Positions 34,544 through 44,840 are shown, numbered from the stretch's first letter. The stretch: DNA of 64,000 nt from Dipteris shenzhenensis (GCA_047967505.1 CM106538.1); one strand, 5' to 3'. A program made the numbers and translations. The notes: a model not told the origin generated them from the letters alone.

Positions 34544-34716
34544 GAGCCGCTGAGCTTGCAATTTTCGAGGCACGATTCTGCCTCGCCTTCTCCATCGATG
34601 GCGTTGTCAGCTATGGCCTTTTCCTGTTCAGAGGTCCCGTAAGTCCCGAAGGGCACTAAAGCCGCGGAAGGAAACTGCACTCTCGCGGAAGAAGAGTGGG
34701 GGGAAGGCTAGAGTTT

Positions 34717-34890
34717 GTGGACATCAATGACTTGTTGCTGCAGTCTGCACAGGCGCGGTAGGATCAAACAACTCGCACAGGGCTCTAGAGATATTGAAGA
34801 AAGTGAGGCAGCATGCTTTTCCACATGGAAACGGCGCTGAGCGTCTCGCATACTATTTTGCGGAAGCCATGGATGCTCGCTTCTTTAGAC
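34717..34890 (+). pseudogene. Captured GRAS transcription-factor fragment
   Basis: The plus strand reads VDINDLLLQSAQA, then after a 2-nt shift near 34756 HRALEILKKVRQHA, FPHGNGAERLAYYFAEAMDA and R. This is the first leucine-rich part (LHR1) of a GRAS protein: L-L-x-x-[CS]-A-x-A, then an I/V-R-x-[HY]-A stretch, then R-L-A-x-Y-F-x-E-A-[LM]-x-A-R. GRAS proteins are plant nuclear regulators (DELLA, SCARECROW, PAT1 types). Only about 55 codons remain; VHIID and later motifs are absent. It lies inside the retrotransposon, antisense to it, so capture is the simplest reading. The subfamily cannot be told. Confidence 0.75.
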
Positions 34891-35354
34891 GGGTTGACAT
34901 CAGGTACCCAGGAGATCGATGGCGAGGATCTTCACTAGAGCTGCAGGTCGTATGGCAGCCTTTGCGTAGGTGTTGTTGGAGCCACGTCTGCTCAATGGAG
35001 ATACCTTCGAGCTACTTGAGGGTAGATCTCCCTCCAAATCTCTCTTTCTCGAAGTAGGATAGAGAGATTCTCAGAAATCTTTTTGTCTTTCCCTCGCAAT
35101 CACAATAGTCTTTCACAGCTTTTGGAAGCTCTCCCTCTCACAAACAAGGAATACTCTCTTTCTCAAGAAATGAAATCTTTCAAAGAAATGGACACTCAAT
35201 GAACGGAAGTGGACGGAATTTCTTCCACAATGAACAGAAATTTTCTCTCAACGGAAGTGAATGGAAGAATCTCACAATCACTCAAGAGAACTCTCAATCT
35301 CACAATCTCTCTCACACTCTCAAGAATCGTAATGCCTTAGCGGAAGACAAGGGA

Positions 35355-35366
35355 GCTCTGATACCA
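35355..35366 (-). other. Primer binding site of element C
   Basis: Minus-strand TGGTATCAGAGC directly inside the 5' LTR. Confidence 0.9.
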
Positions 35367-35596
35367 TGACAAAATATGAAGAGGGGAGAGGAGAAGAGTG
35401 AAGATGAGGAGAGAGGGCACAGCTAGAGAGCACACCACAAATGACTAACTGTACACTAGAATTAGTTGAAAAAATAGAATATATACAAACCCTTTTAGGG
35501 TTAGGGTTAGGGGATCTAACCCTTTCCTTTATAGCACTCTATAAGGTTAGTGCTATGCACATATGATCACATGATGTTGAGCGTGAACTCTCAACA
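35367..35596 (-). repeat. 5' LTR of element C
   Basis: 230 bp, TGACAAAATATGAAG ... ACTCTCAACA on the plus strand; holds one telomere-like TTTTAGGGTTAGGGTTAGGG (about 35494-35513). Confidence 0.92.
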
Positions 35597-35817
35597 TCAT
35601 TAGGAGAGAATTGGGGTCTCAAAAGGGCCTCATAAGGAATGGATTAAGAAATGGATTAGTCCTAATAATGAAAGGGCCAAGGTAGGCCCCAAAAAGTCTT
35701 AACCCCCCCTCACCTAGGTGGGTTAATCCCAAAAGTGACCCCACCTCTTACACCTCTTACACAACCCTTACTCCTAGGTGGGAACCAACAAATTCAAAAT
35801 TCAAAATTTGAATTTTG

Positions 35818-36330
35818 AATTCCCTCCCTCCTTCTCTCCAATCCTCCCTCCCCCTCCTCCCTCCCCCTCCCTCACTCCCCTTCCTCACTCCCTTCTTCCC
35901 CTCCCTCCTCCTCCCCCTCCCTCCCTCCCCCTCCTCACTCCCTCCTCCCCCTCCCTCCTCCTCCCCCTCCCCCCTCCTCCCCCTCCCCCTCCTCACTCCC
36001 TCCTCCCCCTTCCTCTTCCTCCCCCTCCCTACCTCCCTCCTCCATGCCTGCTCTTCCTGCTCTCCCCCTCCCTCCCTCCTCCACACTTGCCTCCCTCCCT
36101 CCTCCACACCTGCCTCCCTCGCTCCATGCGTGCTCCTCCTCCCCTCCCCCTCCCTCCTCCTCCATGCCTTCTCCTACTCCCCCCTCCCTCCTGCTCCTCC
36201 CACCCTCCTCCTCCACGCCTACTCCTCCTCACCCTCCACACCTGTTGGTCTGCCCCCCGTTCCTTCTCTTCAACTGTTGGTCCTCCCTCCCCCATCCCTC
36301 CTCCTCCTCGCCCTCCCTCTTCCTATGTGC
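35818..36330. repeat. C-rich (CCTCCC)n tract
   Basis: About 510 bp of CCTCCCTCC and CCCCCTCC units; the minus strand is (GGGAGG)n and could form G-quadruplexes. Long Pro/Ser/Leu frames across it are composition artefacts. Confidence 0.85.
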
Positions 36331-36388
36331 TACTCCTTCAAGCCTGCTTCTCCACACCTTCTCTTTCTCTACACTCCTTTACTCATGG

Positions 36389-39354
36389 CACCATTCGAGG
36401 ATGTCTCCAACAAGTACCAAGTTCACTTAGAGTTGGAGGCTAAATATGCAAGCACACATAGTTTGGGATTGAGGGGAGCTTCCAAAATCCATAGTGTTCA
36501 TTCGCAAGAAAAGAAGCATCTCGACCTTTGGGTAGAAGGATCCTTGTATCCTTTAGATCCTACCAACCAAAAGAGCCCTCCTTTCCATGCAATACATGAG
36601 TTAGTTCAGTTTGTTCAAAATGGACATGTGGGGTTGCTTGGTTATTGCAATCAGTTAAACAATACTCAGTCAATGGCTATGCAATCAAGTGAGATGCGCA
36701 GAGCCCAAGCAGAGATGGTAGCACATTTAGGAAATAGCACCATTGTTGCAATGCTAACTCTATGTAGGATCTTCAAAGGAAGAACCAGGATCTTCATGAT
36801 AAAGCCAAGGCATTGCACTTGGAGTGAAATATATTGGATTTGGAGTGACATAAATTAGAAGAGTCACTTAGTAAGCTAGCTGAGTCCAAAAAAGTCTTGG
36901 AAAGATCTATACACAATCAATTTCGACAAGCCATAGAGAAGGAACGAGAGAAGGCAAAAGAACGAGTGCAAAAGATGAAAGAAACACCTTTGGGATTGAA
37001 GGATAGGAAAAGAAGGTACTTACATAACATGGATGCATTGGCACACACTGGTGGTGCTAGAAAGAGGAGAGCCCGAGCTACAAGGTTGGTTATCAAATGT
37101 TCCAAAACACTATATTAGAGAATTTGGAAAAATCCCAACACTTTGGGAATTTTCTTTTCAATCTTGTTTGAAATGTATCTTGAGTATCAAAACTTCACAT
37201 TTATCAAAGAATGTGGATTTAGAACCTACTCATTGAGATCTTTCCAATGATATGTCACATAAGGGTGCTTGACAAAATATTGAAGGGGAATTACACTCTT
37301 TTGTGCTACAGTGTTTGTAAGTTTTTCTTGTGTTCTTTAGGAACTTCATGGAAGATGTAATGGGAAGAATAGATGGGGATGATATTGACTATTCATATGC
37401 TCTAGCTAGTTTATTGAAGTCAAGCAATGTCATTGGGATACTAAGGGACCCAAGACATAAGTAGCTACATGTGCAAGTTGCTGAAGAATGATGAAGGACT
37501 TCAAGGATATTGTGGATGCAAAGGAGATGCTTGCAGCTTGTGATACTGCCACGAGAAACAAACCAACATGCAAGAGAAATGCTTGGAGGGTACCATTGCA
37601 TAAGGGGCACAATGACTCGGAAGAGTAAAAAGAAATCTGGCTTGCAAACCTTTGAGATGAATGCTTTCAACAATATCTACTTAGATGTTGAGAAACTGCA
37701 ACAAGCAATGGTCAAACTCTATGGCATGAGAGAAGATGGTAAGAGGAAATCCATTATAGCATGGCACTTTACTTAGTTCATTTCCTATATCATGTTTATC
37801 GTAATGATTTCTCTCTTTTGTTTTACAGATTGCAATGGAAAGCTCATATTTGTCATCAAAATGGATGAAGCTTAATTGGTGAAAGAACATAGGTTGGAGA
37901 GAGTGAGCATCTACATTATGAATAAAGCCTTAGCCTTTGTTCAAGGGAACGAAGAAGTAGAGCAATATTTCTCAGTGCAATCAGAGAAAGATATATAGTG
38001 GCTTGCAGCATTTGAGACTCCGAAAGAGTGCCATGAGACATTGAAGTTGGTTCTAGATAGAACAGGAATCCCATCGACGATTTGAAGACAAGAGGAAGGG
38101 CAAACATTGATAGTCGATGGCCATGGAACATTTTGAGTTGAATGGCATCTTGTTGGTGATTTGAAAACCCTCAAGTGCTTGCATGGTTGTGATACAGGGG
38201 CAAATGCAATGAACACATGCCTTTATTGCATGTGTTTGCAATGTAAGCAAAAGGATGGCTTACAATGGGAGAATGGCATTCTATCTTACAGCCAAATGCA
38301 AGCTCCCAATCATGGCAAGAAGGATCCAAAGTGGGATCCCATCTTACCCATCCCACTTGAGAGAGTACACATATGTACTTTACACGCGGAACTATGCGTA
38401 CTTGATAAGTTGTTGCATTTGCATCTTGTTTATGCTTGGAATTTAATTCCGCAAGAAGTATCTGCACGGTGCATTGCAGAAGCTGAGAAGTTGCTGTCAG
38501 AGATGGCATTCCATGGAGGACATGTCAAACTTAAGGAGGATAAGAAAATGTCTGGGCCAACACAGAATCTTCCTGCAAAAGTGTCCATGGGTGGAGGGAA
38601 GGCAAGGAGATTCCTATTGAACCACAATCTTGACAAAGACATACATTGTATCAAAGTAGTTTGGGTTGGGAATACTGGAAAACATTGTGTGAATGCATGA
38701 CCAATAAGGCTTCTCATCCTCAAGTAGCAACTTCGAGAGCTAAAGTACAGACAAAGATAGATGCATTGATAAAATTGCTTCACCAAGTTCAAATCGATGA
38801 GATGTATTATTCAAGGTTCAGGATGGCTGTGAAAGAGTTTATGCAATTAATGGTGAAAGCATGGGGGGAGTCGCACATTACAAATTACATGGTAATCTTG
38901 CCACCATCATAATATTTAGAACTTGCTTTATAAGCAATTTTTGTTGCTGAAATGATTCTCATCATGTTTGCAACATATTCTCTATGCACATGGACCATGG
39001 TTTGTACAAAATTGGGGCCCTTTGTCCATTTGGAATACACAAGGCACGGAGAAGTCGCACTATAGAGCCAAGGAAATCTACTTCAAGAACTCAAGGCATG
39101 GTGGTGGTGTCACTCGTAGCAATGCATTGCATGAGATGTTTGATTGGTTTTTTAGATGTTTACTAGGAAGGACTTTGAAGTTTGAAAAGGCAAAGGCATC
39201 AGAACTTGCAAAAGTAGTTCAAATTGTATCAAAGAATAGAAGGAATAGTGCTTGGAAAGCATCCATAGGGAGTCTAGGAGTCGCATGTTGGTTGCAAGCT
39301 AGAGTGAGAGAAGAGAGCAGATGGGTCCAACTAGCAACAGAACCTATGGTGTAA
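36389..39354 (+). pseudogene. Second decayed transposase-like gene (unnamed family)
   Basis: From ATG 36389 (APFEDVSNKYQVHLELEAKY) a coiled-coil part runs with in-frame stops to about 37118 (AIEKEREKAKERVQKMKE). Later blocks: DIDYSYALASLLKSSN (near 37385), EWHLVGDLKTL and GCDTGANAMNTCLYCMCLQC (38140-38240), PILPIPLERVHICTLHAELC, KARRFLLNH. A donor follows ITNYM (gtaatc at 38891) and reading resumes at about 38968 with QHILYAHGPWF, GTEKSHYRAKEIYFKNSRHG and LHEMFDWFFR. The expected acceptor AG reads AA, so it may be lost. I know this block order from unnamed transposon-derived proteins of plants, algae and invertebrates; a transposase role is inference. Many stops and shifts make it dead. Confidence 0.65.
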
Positions 39355-39489
39355 TTGTATACAAATATGAAATAAATATACTGCTAAAATTTTGACCACA
39401 ATTTGTGTAGTCACTCTTTAATATCTTGCTTATTTTGACCACAATTTTTGTACTCTCTTGGAGTCCAATGTTTGTGTGAGGTAGCGACG

Positions 39490-39725
39490 TTGGGGAAAGT
39501 AGGGACATGGTGAAGGAGGGGGGGAGAGAAGGGAGGGGTGCGAGGGCGGGGCAAGGGGAGGGGTGGAGTGGTAGCAAGGGTGGGGGGAGGGGGGGATGGG
39601 GGGTATGGGGGAGGGCAATGGGTGTGGGTGGGGCAAGTAGGGGGGAGGGCAACGAGGGGGAGGGTGACAAGGGTGGGGGGGGTCGGAGAGGTTAGGGCAG
39701 GGGCAGGGGCAGGGGCGAGGGGCAT
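39490..39725. repeat. G-rich (GGGGAGGG)n tract
   Basis: About 235 bp of G runs on the plus strand, the strand-reversed counterpart of 35818-36330, with strong G-quadruplex potential. Together the two tracts bracket the 36389-39354 gene. Confidence 0.85.
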
Positions 39726-39729
39726 GATG

Positions 39730-39800
39730 AAACCCTAAACGTAATTAAAAGGGGTGGCAAAACATGATGGGCCTATATAAAACGTTAAAAAAAACCCTAA
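39730..39800 (+). promoter_or_regulatory. TATA box with two telo-boxes before the H3-like gene
   Basis: AAACCCTAA at 39730-39738 and 39792-39800 and TATATAAA at 39774-39781, with the ATG at 39814. This pairing is typical of plant genes active in S phase, such as histone and ribosomal-protein genes. The TATA-to-ATG distance of about 33 bp would leave almost no 5' leader, so the true start codon or TSS may differ. Confidence 0.5.
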
Positions 39801-39813
39801 CTCTCATTATTCA

Positions 39814-40999
39814 ATGGCCAAGAACACTACTAGACCCATGGGACATGGCCTCCACCCTTCCTCCTCTAGCTCCACCACTTCCATGGCATCTACACACATG
39901 AACCTATTCGGGTCCGGTGACACCTCCCCTGACTCTCGTGAGCCCTCCCCCAACTCTCGTGAGCTCTCCTTCGACTGTCATGAGCCCTCCCCCAACTCTC
40001 ATGAGCTCTTCGATGACTCTCATGAGCCCTCCCCCAACTCTTGTGAGCCCTCCCTCGACTCTCATGAGCCCTCCCTAGTCTCTCGTGAGCCCTCCCCCAA
40101 GTCCCATGAGCCCACTCCCTAGTCTCTGAGCCTTCTCCTCCTCCCAAGTCCTATGAGCCCACTCCCCAATCTCTTGAACCCACTCCCAAGCCCCAAGAGC
40201 ATGAGCCTTCCCTTCAGTCTTTGCCTCAGCCTCTACCCCTCAACCTTCCCCTCAGCCTTCCCCTCAGCCTTCCCCTCGGCCTTCCCCTCCCCATGAGAGC
40301 ACTCCCTCAATCGAGCAAAATATATTTGAGAACCTCCCTTCCCCTTATCCTCCCCCTCCCCATGAGAGGACTCCCCCGCACGAGTAAAATGTATTCGATA
40401 ACCTCCCTAATATAGAGAGGCTTCCTGAGGTCCAACAGACTGCTAGGAAGAGCACAATCTTCCCTCTCTCGGTGATATGGCCCATCGTGGAAATGGTACC
40501 TATGCCCATAAAGAGGGTAAAGCAGATGTCAAGGAAGCCCCATCCCAAAGAAGGAAAAAGCTCAAGACGTCCGCAAGAGGGGGATTCAGAGGAGGATCAA
40601 TGCAGACAAGAGTAGTGCAAGAAATTTAAGGTAGACAAGAGGCCATGGAACCATGTTCAGGTACCTGTAAAGTGTCCACCAAGAGTCACGAAGCCATATA
40701 GAGAAAAGCCAGGAGCGTGGGCCCTAAGGAAGATTAGACAGATGCAAAAGACCACCGACAACTTGATCCCACGTGCTCCCTTCCAACGTGTGGTGTGGGA
40801 GATAGCATAGGGATACAAGGATGATGTGCGATTCAGCATAGGAGTTATGGGGGTGCTCCAAGAGTTTGCAGAGCAAGTGACCATCGCTTTGTTCAAGGAT
40901 GTCAACTTGTATGCCATCCACGCAAAGTGCATCATGGTCATGGACAAGGACATGGCTCCAGTGAAGCGGCTACAAAGTGACCCAAGCTTGAAGCCCTAG
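39814..40999 (+). pseudogene. Histone H3-like gene with long repeat-rich N-terminal extension, broken
   Basis: N-terminal part from ATG 39814 (MAKNTTRPMGHGLHPSSSSS) with a 24-bp repeat encoding EPSPNSH-like units to 40122. Repeats continue in two other frames to about 40400. Then one frame holds QTARKST (40433-40453, the H3 tail residues 5-11), a basic linker, and a full H3 fold: [59 protein letters not shown] and KDMAPVKRL, ending at TAG 40997. Loop 1 is canonical in length, unlike CENH3. Stops inside: TAA 40385, TAG 40613, TAG 40808; the last sits at the H3 Gln68 position. H3 packs DNA in nucleosomes. The extension of about 200 residues is not known to me in H3 variants. Confidence 0.8.
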
Positions 41000-41183
41000 A
41001 TTCTCTTGCAACCCACCCTTAGGACTTAGACCACCCTTGCCCTTGAAGGCACTATCTTGTATCTGAGGCCCAAGCGCCGATATTTTTTAATAAAATATAT
41101 TCACATTCTCTACATTATCGCATTGTTGTGTATTCTTCATGTTTATGACTGAAATTACTGTTCATTTTAATGTAAGTTTTGAA

Positions 41184-41414
41184 TTCTGCCAAATCCTAAA
41201 GGAATTTCACCGTGGCATAGAAGGGAAAAGTGTCTGGGACATCGTTAGGAGCCTAGAAAGCCTAAAACCCTCCACGATGCGAATTTGGGCATTATGGCAA
41301 GTCCAAAATACCCAAATTCACGCCATGGTGGGTTTTAGGATTTCTAGGCTTGGCAACGTCCCAGACACTTTTCCCTTCTGCGCCATGGTGAAATTCCTCT
41401 AGGATTTGACAGAA
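41184..41414. repeat. 230-bp foldback (hairpin) element
   Basis: Two arms of about 105 bp are near-perfect inverted copies: TTCTGCCAAATCCTAAAGGA ... at the left and the inverse of TTCTGTCAAATCCTAGAGGA at the right, around a loop of about 12 bases near 41300. A matching central pair is GCGAATTTGGG / CCCAAATTCACGC. TTTTGA occurs on both sides (41177-41182 and 41421-41426) and could be a target duplication. A MITE or a small-RNA precursor would both look like this. Confidence 0.85.
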
Positions 41415-41651
41415 ATGAACTTTTGATACCCAGAATTGGTGAAAATGATACTAAATTGGCTAAAATTGCATTAAATTAACACAATTAAAATGATGGAGAA
41501 AATATATCATCAATGACTTAAATAAAATACAATGGAATAAATATTATGAATTCATGATGAACAACGATAGCTTTAAACAAATAATAAAGACATGTAGTCA
41601 TGTATCCATTGAAATATCTATTGAAATATATGTTTATATATACAAAAGGCT

Positions 41652-42367
41652 TCACTGGCTATCTTTCTTCTTGGCTAGTTTAAGTACATTAAGAATAGGG
41701 GTCTTTGAATCCCCTAGTGGATTCTTAGATATAAACCTAGCCACAACAGCACTAACATCCTCCTCTCCTGCTACCAAAGACATAGCTATTGCTGTCAATG
41801 CCTTGCCATGAATGTTTGATCCAAAGGCATTGCATCCAGGCGATGTACCAAAATGACTTTGTCGGCATTCTGAGTAATGTTGGAGTATCCGATAGTGCGC
41901 GACAATGCCTTGCACTTCAACAACTCTGAAGGACCTTGAGGAGAAAATTTGATGTGGAAGACCACGATGTGCTCTGCGACTTTGCCAAGGTAATGGGCCA
42001 AAGAATGATCTATCCCAAATGTGCTGCAAACATCACCCCATCGAGATGAGAATTCATCAAGCTTTGAATGCATCGTGCAACAATTCAACAAACATTACAA
42101 GACCGACAAAACAAATTATACCGAAAGAACATCAAAATAAAAAATATTGTTCGAACTTACCACTAGAGTGTCGTCGGCTTGTATCCCTTCCTCATTTGCA
42201 ATGTTGATGGAACCAGGTGATGTGTGATGTTCCATTTGGGAGGTGGAGGTGGAAGCTTCTGCATGAGAGGGTTGTGCATCATATACGGACATGTCTGCAT
42301 CCCTCATTGAAACTAGCATCGTCAAGAGAAACTCTTTCATTGTTTGGTCTTCGAAACCTATATACAT
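41652..42367 (-). pseudogene. Unrecognised two-exon gene fragment
   Basis: Exon-like 42353-42163 (acceptor tatatag; QTMKEFLLTMLVSMRDADM, Ser/Thr/Gln-rich; donor GTG/gtaagt) joins an exon starting at about 42060 (LDEFSSRWGDVCSTFGIDHS, YLGKVAEHIVVFHIKF). A 1-nt shift near 41820 continues into GKALTAIAMSLVAGEEDVSA and KTPILNVLKLAKKK with a stop at 41652. I do not recognise the family. The good splice sites suggest a once-spliced gene or transposon ORF. Confidence 0.45.
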
Positions 42368-42419
42368 CAGATTTATTTGCCTGCATTGCCTACATAGTCA
42401 GATAGTACTTAGAGTAAAG

Positions 42420-42810
42420 TCAAAGAAAAGGTAAAAAGAGAGATGAAAGAGAGGGAAAGAGGAGAGGAAGAGAGATGAAAGAAGAGGAGGGGAAGAGAGA
42501 GATAGAGCCAAGAGAAAGAAGAAAGGTGAAAGAAAGATAAGAAAGAATGAAGCCAGAAAAGAGAAAAGATTGGAGATAAAGAGGCGAAGGAGAGGGAATA
42601 AGAGAAATAAAAGAGAGAATAAACAAGAGGGAATAAGACAAGAGAAAGAAGAATAAGAGAGGAGTAAAAAAAGAATAGAGGTTAAAAGAATTAAAAAAAG
42701 AATAAGAGAGGAGTAACAGAGGGAGAATAGAAAAGAGAAGAGAGGAATTAAAGAGAGAATAAAAGAGAGAAGAAAAAGGTGAAAGAGAGGAGGGGAGTAG
42801 AAAAGGGTAA
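42420..42810. repeat. Purine-rich GAAAGAGA low-complexity tract
   Basis: About 390 bp with almost no pyrimidines, plus a weaker continuation at 43140-43400. Long Ser/Leu/Phe frames on the minus strand are artefacts. Confidence 0.85.
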
Positions 42811-43564
42811 GGGTTCCTATGCCCATCACTATAGCTAGCACTTAAGGCACTAGTTGCAGACCAATGTCTGCATGAAAAGGAAAACAAGAGGGAGAGAGAG
42901 CACATTCTTACCTGGAGAGTATGCATCTGCACATGGTTTTAGGACTTTTGCCCTACAAAAGAGAGGAAAGATACCATTTTAAAGAAAACTAATTAGTGAA
43001 AGAACGAGTTTGGAGAAGCAACACGCCAAAGGAATGGAGAAAATACAAGGAGAAGACTACAAACAAAAGCAAAGCATGAAAACAAGAGGTAAATCTTTTG
43101 TGCTCCTTTCTTTCGTGTTTTTTTTTCATACCTTGTTTTTTCATAGTTTTGAGGGAAAAAGAAAGGAAAGAAGGAGAGAAACATAAGAGAAAGGGAGGGA
43201 AACTAGAGGAGAGGGAGAAGGAAACATAAAGGAAAGAAAAAGAAATAGAAGGAAGTTGAAATAGAAGGAGATGAGAGAAAGTATTGCCTTTGGGTGGAGA
43301 GGGCATTCTTACAAGTCTTGGAGGTAGAGAGGAAGAATCAAGGAGAGGATGGAGAGAGGGAGGGGGAGGGAGGACTGAGGAGGCAAGGATGGAGGGAATT
43401 TCTGAGCTAAAAGCTAGGAGGGGGCATGCAAGCAATAAAAATGCAAATGGCATCACGAGAATGGGTGGGCACGAGTTTTTGTATCCAGTATCATCAGCAT
43501 GACCGACGGTAAAGGCAGCAATATATAATAGTAGAGGCATAGGTATGGGCATGAGTATTATGAC

Positions 43565-43925
43565 AAAAGAAGGATTTTAAGTGGGGGTTTTGGGGGGGTC
43601 TAGGGGATTTATAGGGGGTTTGGAGGGCTTGGGGGGGTTTAGGGGATTTGGGGGGTTTGGAGGGGAATTAGGGGGGATTTAAGGGGCTTTAGGCGGTGTT
43701 GAGGATTAAGGAGGTTAACGGGGTTTAGGGCTTATAGTTTGGGGGGGTTTAGGGAATTCGGACGTGTTTAAGGGGTTTGGGGGTCTTTAAGGGGGTTTCA
43801 GTGGATTTAAGGGGCGGGTTAAGGAGATGTTGGGGGTTTAATAAGGGGGTTTAGGGTTTAGAGTTTTGGAGGGGGGGTTTCGGGTTTCTAGGGGATTTGG
43901 GTGTTTGACTTGACTTTGTGGGAAG
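43565..43925. repeat. G-rich, degenerate telomere-like tract
   Basis: About 360 bp dominated by GGGGGTTT, GGGGTTTAGGG and GGGATTTAGGGG. The TTTAGGG grain suggests a very degenerate telomeric array, or an independent G-rich satellite. All G runs lie on the plus strand. Confidence 0.7.
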
Positions 43926-44220
43926 GTTTTGGATGTGTTTAGGTAGAGAGGATGAGTAGTGGATAGCTCATTAGATGGGGCCACCTGTCAGAAGTATGAA
44001 GTGGCTTCGTGAGAGATTGTCTTGACCTTGCATGCATTGTAGGCAAGAGGTTCATCATCAGCACCATATTCTCATGCGCCACTTGCAAGTGTATGGAGAG
44101 GTGACACTTGAAGAGTATATTGGTTGTCATGCTAGTGCATCATTGGTAAACCTATGGTATTTGATTAATCCATAAATATTTATATTACGTGTGTATTGCA
44201 CACACTAACCTTGCCTCATT

Positions 44221-44840
44221 ATGCAAGATGAGGAGAGAAGTGAGGGAGCACATGCACCACCACCACACTTTGAGTGAGATCCTCTAGAGGAGGACAACGG
44301 TATGGTGGACATGATGGATTTTATTTTTGGAGTCATGACGAGAGATGGGGGCAAGATGTCTAAGCATGAGACCATGATGCAATAATTGGCATCAACACAC
44401 TTGTATATGGTATGAGGATGACAAAACTATGAGCTTGCCTCTTGATCTTGAATTTGCAGGCAAAATATGGCTAGTCAGACACAAGTGTCTCAGCCTTGAT
44501 GAGGTTAATGCAAATCATGTTTGGATCCTAATTGTTTTAAAGTTCCTCGTTTTTAGTATCTCATTCTTCGTATCTAATTCATAATTGTTTTGATTAGTAT
44601 CTCATTCTTAAGGCTTCTTGGATATGCAAATTGCAATAGGTTTCTCTAGAAGATGTTGCTTGCCCCAAATACCATGCCCAATTTCAAAGATGAAGCGAAG
44701 AAGATGTTGAAAATGGTTGGGATGGAATATGACACCATCCATGCTTTCCCTAATGATTGTGTTCTGTTTCTTGGATTCCATGAATATCTTCAAGAATGTG
44801 GGGGTTTCTATTTGAGCACACTTGGTTGGTGACACAGACA
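44221..44840 (+). pseudogene. TNP2 (CACTA) N-terminal fragment
   Basis: 44626-44840 reads APNTMPNFKDEAKKMLKMVG, YDTIHAFPNDCVLFL and LQECGGFY, which is the TNP2 block around the conserved IHA-x-x-NDC-x-LF. Upstream 44221-44400 has the acidic EEDNGMVDMMDFIFGVMTRDGG part with stops (TGA, TAA, TGA). The core transposase region is absent. Sequence and strand differ from the TNP2 copy at 11064-17087. Confidence 0.7.

Larger units (their letters stand above)
32865..35354 (-). other. Long leader of element C
   Basis: About 2.5 kb between primer site and gag, unusually long for Copia. It holds the conserved leader block (33518-33600), a TGACGTGGCA-type minisatellite (33660-34060), and less AT-rich plus-strand gene-like sequence (34142-35057) including a GRAS fragment. 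Element C reads on the minus strand, so that cargo is antisense to it. Confidence 0.7.
26131..35596 (-). mobile_element. Copia LTR retrotransposon C, with nested element D
   Basis: The target duplication TCATT flanks it exactly (26126-26130 and 35597-35601). LTRs: 26131-26561 (431 bp) and 35367-35596 (230 bp). The primer site TGGTATCAGAGC (minus) abuts the right LTR. Without the nested 2,725-bp element it is about 6.74 kb. A 2.5-kb leader precedes gag, and pol order is gag-integrase-RT, the Copia order. RNase H is missing: RT-side reading ends near 26585, right before the 3' LTR. The element is therefore dead as an autonomous unit. Confidence 0.93.

Noticed and set aside
33791-34573. 260-codon minus-strand ORF in element C leader
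   Set aside because: Its C-terminal third is the bZIP-type minisatellite and the rest is antisense to the more coding-like plus-strand frames.
35815-36388. N-terminal part of a 347-codon Pro/Leu/Ser-rich frame
   Set aside because: Pure CCTCCC low complexity; only the part from ATG 36389 has family-like sequence.
39814-40999. CENH3 identity for the H3-like gene
   Set aside because: Loop 1 has the canonical H3 length and the tail has QTARKST; NLIP alone is not enough.
42398-43552. Long minus-strand Ser/Leu/Phe frames
   Set aside because: Reading of GAAAGAGA purine tracts, no motif.
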